This document shows positions 6,459 to 8,015 of a stretch of DNA of 8,015 nucleotides, piece after piece (within the stretch, counting starts at the first letter, position 1; every line of letters begins with the position of its first letter). The position numbers and the translations under genes were made by a program. Under the pieces are notes generated by a model, which worked only from the letters and a program-made list of their open reading frames with translations, made no database searches and had not been told where the DNA came from. Location: positions 1 to 8,015 of the forward strand of contig BNVB01000090.1 in assembly GCA_025997795.1 (NCBI GenBank). The letters run 5' to 3'. Source of the DNA: Spirochaetia bacterium (GTDB lineage: Bacteria; Spirochaetota; Spirochaetia; Treponematales; Breznakiellaceae).

Positions 6459-7774
6459 AGGGCGCCTCCTGAAAGCATTTCAGGCAGGGGATTTCTGGAA
6501 TTGCGGAATATGGGGCCCCATATAGCCAAACCAAGCATACATCCAACTGCCGCTATGTTAACAACTATCGTACCAGGAAGGTAACGTGCGCTAAGCCTTC
6601 CGTTTTGTAAAAATACCTCAAAACCGGGAACCCAGGTAAAGGAAGTTCCGGAAAGTATCACATTAATAAGCAGGGCCAGAAAAAATCCCGCAATCATTGA
6701 AAAAAGCGCCATGGTAAAAATTTCCAGCTTAAAGATAAGCCGTACATCTGCTTCATAAAAGCCAATGGCCCGCATGGTTCCCGTTTCCCGTATCCGTTCG
6801 TGCAGTATAAGCCTGGAAGTAACAGCTGCGCTAACCATAATAATTGCCAGCATCATACTAAAAAGTACCAGGAACGCCAGATCAATGGCATCCATCACCT
6901 GGGCTGCCTCGGAAAGGTACACCGGCAGGGTAAGTAAAAAAGTAACTATGCCGCTTTCAATTTGTCTGTAGGCTTCATCAAAACCATCCCGGTCGTATAC
7001 CAGCGGCCCGGTTGTTATCCGGGAAGACAATTCACGGTGCAGGGCTTCCCGCTTTTCTTTAATTCCGCTGCGGCTGGGAAGGAAAAAGCCAATAAGAGAA
7101 CAATCCCCGTCATTAAAGCCAATAAGCCGGTTCAGGGTTAAGCGGGAGACATATACCTTGTAATAACCGAAAAAACTGGAATCTTCCACTATACCGGCTA
7201 CCACAAAATTTCCGGTATTTTTTTCACCCAAGGTGGTTAAGGTTTCCAGAACCACACTGTCTCCCTGCCGGGCTCCCAGCTCCTGGGCAATAGGGGCGGA
7301 AAGCAGTATCGATTGATCATCTGTAAAACCCGGTTCCCCGGTATACAAAAGTTTTGAAAAATAGCTTTTTTCCCTTTCCCAGTCTACTCCAACCACATAT
7401 TTGAGCGCAGCTTCGTTTCCGTTAAAGTAAATTGCTCCTTCCCGTCTTCCTGACCGGGTGGTTCTTATTGCCAGGGAACTGGTAGTAATGTTTACCGCTT
7501 CTGCGGCGGCAAAGATGGCTGTCATTTCGGTTTCAGTTAAATGGTCGGTGGAGGAACCGCTCTCGCGTCCATCGGCTACAATGTCCCCCGCATAGTGGGA
7601 TTGGGCAGAAAAATAAAGACCTTCTTCCATGCCATCCTTAAGGGAACTGATAACCGTTACAACACCAAAACTAAAGGCCAGGGTAAGAAACAAAAAAAGG
7701 TAACGTCTCCGGTATGACCAAAGGTATTTAAACGATACGCTTAAAAGTACCGGCAGTTTCATCCGGGCCGTCAT
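6455..7774 (-). CDS. ABC transporter permease, FtsX/LolC-E/MacB family
   Basis: This 439-residue inner-membrane protein has the MacB/LolE layout: one membrane helix near the N-terminus (about 24-44), a large periplasmic domain (about 45-295), then three helices (about 296-320, 345-373, 398-420). After the second helix comes ERIRETGTMRAIGF (326-339), the FtsX-family signature on the cytoplasmic side. Such proteins do not make a pore for small molecules; they use ATP hydrolysis in a LolD/MacB-type partner to extract lipoproteins or drive periplasmic steps. The ATG overlaps the stop of the preceding permease gene (ATGA), and a second Met at residue 5 (7762) is an alternative start with no better ribosome site. 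With the LolA-like carrier next in line, lipoprotein or lipid release from the inner membrane is the likely job. Length and topology are normal. Confidence 0.94.
   Translation of the reverse strand: MTARMKLPVLLSVSFKYLWSYRRRYLFLFLTLAFSFGVVTVISSLKDGMEEGLYFSAQSHYAGDIVADGRESGSSTDHLTETEMTAIFAAAEAVNITTSSLAIRTTRSGRREGAIYFNGNEAALKYVVGVDWEREKSYFSKLLYTGEPGFTDDQSILLSAPIAQELGARQGDSVVLETLTTLGEKNTGNFVVAGIVEDSSFFGYYKVYVSRLTLNRLIGFNDGDCSLIGFFLPSRSGIKEKREALHRELSSRITTGPLVYDRDGFDEAYRQIESGIVTFLLTLPVYLSEAAQVMDAIDLAFLVLFSMMLAIIMVSAAVTSRLILHERIRETGTMRAIGFYEADVRLIFKLEIFTMALFSMIAGFFLALLINVILSGTSFTWVPGFEVFLQNGRLSARYLPGTIVVNIAAVGCMLGLAIWGPIFRNSRNPLPEMLSGGAL
6465..6470 (-). promoter_or_regulatory. Strong ribosome binding site AGGAGG supporting a TTG start
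   Basis: AGGAGG lies within the end of the permease gene, 6 bases before the TTG at 6458. It is the best evidence that the LolA-like protein starts at this TTG, in front of a clean signal peptide. Confidence 0.8.
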
Positions 7775-8015
7775 CCCAGCCGTACCGCTGTCACCGGATC
7801 AAAACGGACCGCCGTTTCTACCGGGTAAATCGAAGCCGCCGCCCCCAAAAGAAGGGCAATAGAAAAAGAGACCAGGGCTGTTAAGGGCAAAAATCCGATA
7901 CGGAGTATCCTGCCTCCCAAGAGAGAAGCTGCCAGTTCATTGGGTATGGTGATGTTCATGGAATTGATCACAAAAAGAAACAGTGAACCCGCCAAAACAC
8001 CGGTAATGCCGGCAA
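7771..8015 (-). CDS. ABC transporter permease, FtsX family, C-terminal end (partial)
   Basis: Only the last 80 residues are in the window; the 5' part lies beyond the right edge and the stop is at 7771. Two hydrophobic segments flank a loop: one from the edge through SLFLFVIN, and one at LTALVSFSIALLLGAAASIY. The end, PVETAVRFDPVTAVRLG, matches the usual C-terminus of MacB/LolC-type permeases (YPAxxAxxxDPVxALR). It would pair with the permease encoded next, giving a LolC/LolE-like heterodimer. The TTG at 7995 is inside the gene and is not a start. Confidence 0.88.
   Translation of the reverse strand, partial: AGITGVLAGSLFLFVINSMNITIPNELAASLLGGRILRIGFLPLTALVSFSIALLLGAAASIYPVETAVRFDPVTAVRLG

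Noticed and set aside
6765..6971. Plus-strand ORF of 68 codons inside the permease gene
   Set aside because: It is antisense to the conserved FtsX signature region and is explained by the real gene's codons.

Overview
All real genes lie on the minus strand and are read from the right edge to the left. Spacing is operon-like, with overlaps or gaps of at most 35 bases everywhere except in front of the acyl carrier protein gene. The organism looks like a diderm bacterium: there are an outer-membrane barrel, a periplasmic LolA-like carrier and an O-antigen type ABC exporter permease. The style of the lipoprotein-sorting/FtsX genes suggests a spirochaete such as Treponema, but this is a weak inference that 16S or marker genes would have to settle.

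Right half (about 4420-8015, roughly half G+C): an envelope-transport module. In order of transcription it holds the 3' end of an FtsX/LolC-type permease, a complete second FtsX-type permease, a LolA-like periplasmic carrier, and an outer-membrane beta-barrel with DUF1302-like sequence features. Each joins the next by a 4-base overlap, and two of them start with TTG. Together they look like a chain from inner membrane to outer membrane. No ATPase is visible; it may lie beyond the right edge.

Left half (about 27-4401, more A+T rich): a surface-polysaccharide module. It holds a Wzm-like ABC-2 permease (no Wzt ATPase beside it), a polytopic DUF6056-like membrane protein, the dTDP-4-amino-4,6-dideoxygalactose transaminase RffA/WecE, an unrecognised small ORF, a dedicated acyl carrier protein and the N-terminal part of a ketoacyl-ACP synthase III. 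RffA makes an amino sugar, and the ACP/KASIII pair would make an acyl group that could be attached to it.

The strangest point is at the left edge. The KASIII gene breaks just before its catalytic cysteine, and the sequence switches into an exact 62-base copy of the middle of rffA (1-62 equals 1559-1620). The switch occurs at a short stretch that both genes could share, and a frameshift lies a few bases before it. An assembly or amplification chimera at a contig end is the first explanation; a real recombination is the alternative. I saw no tRNA, rRNA, CRISPR array, insertion sequence or clear terminator.
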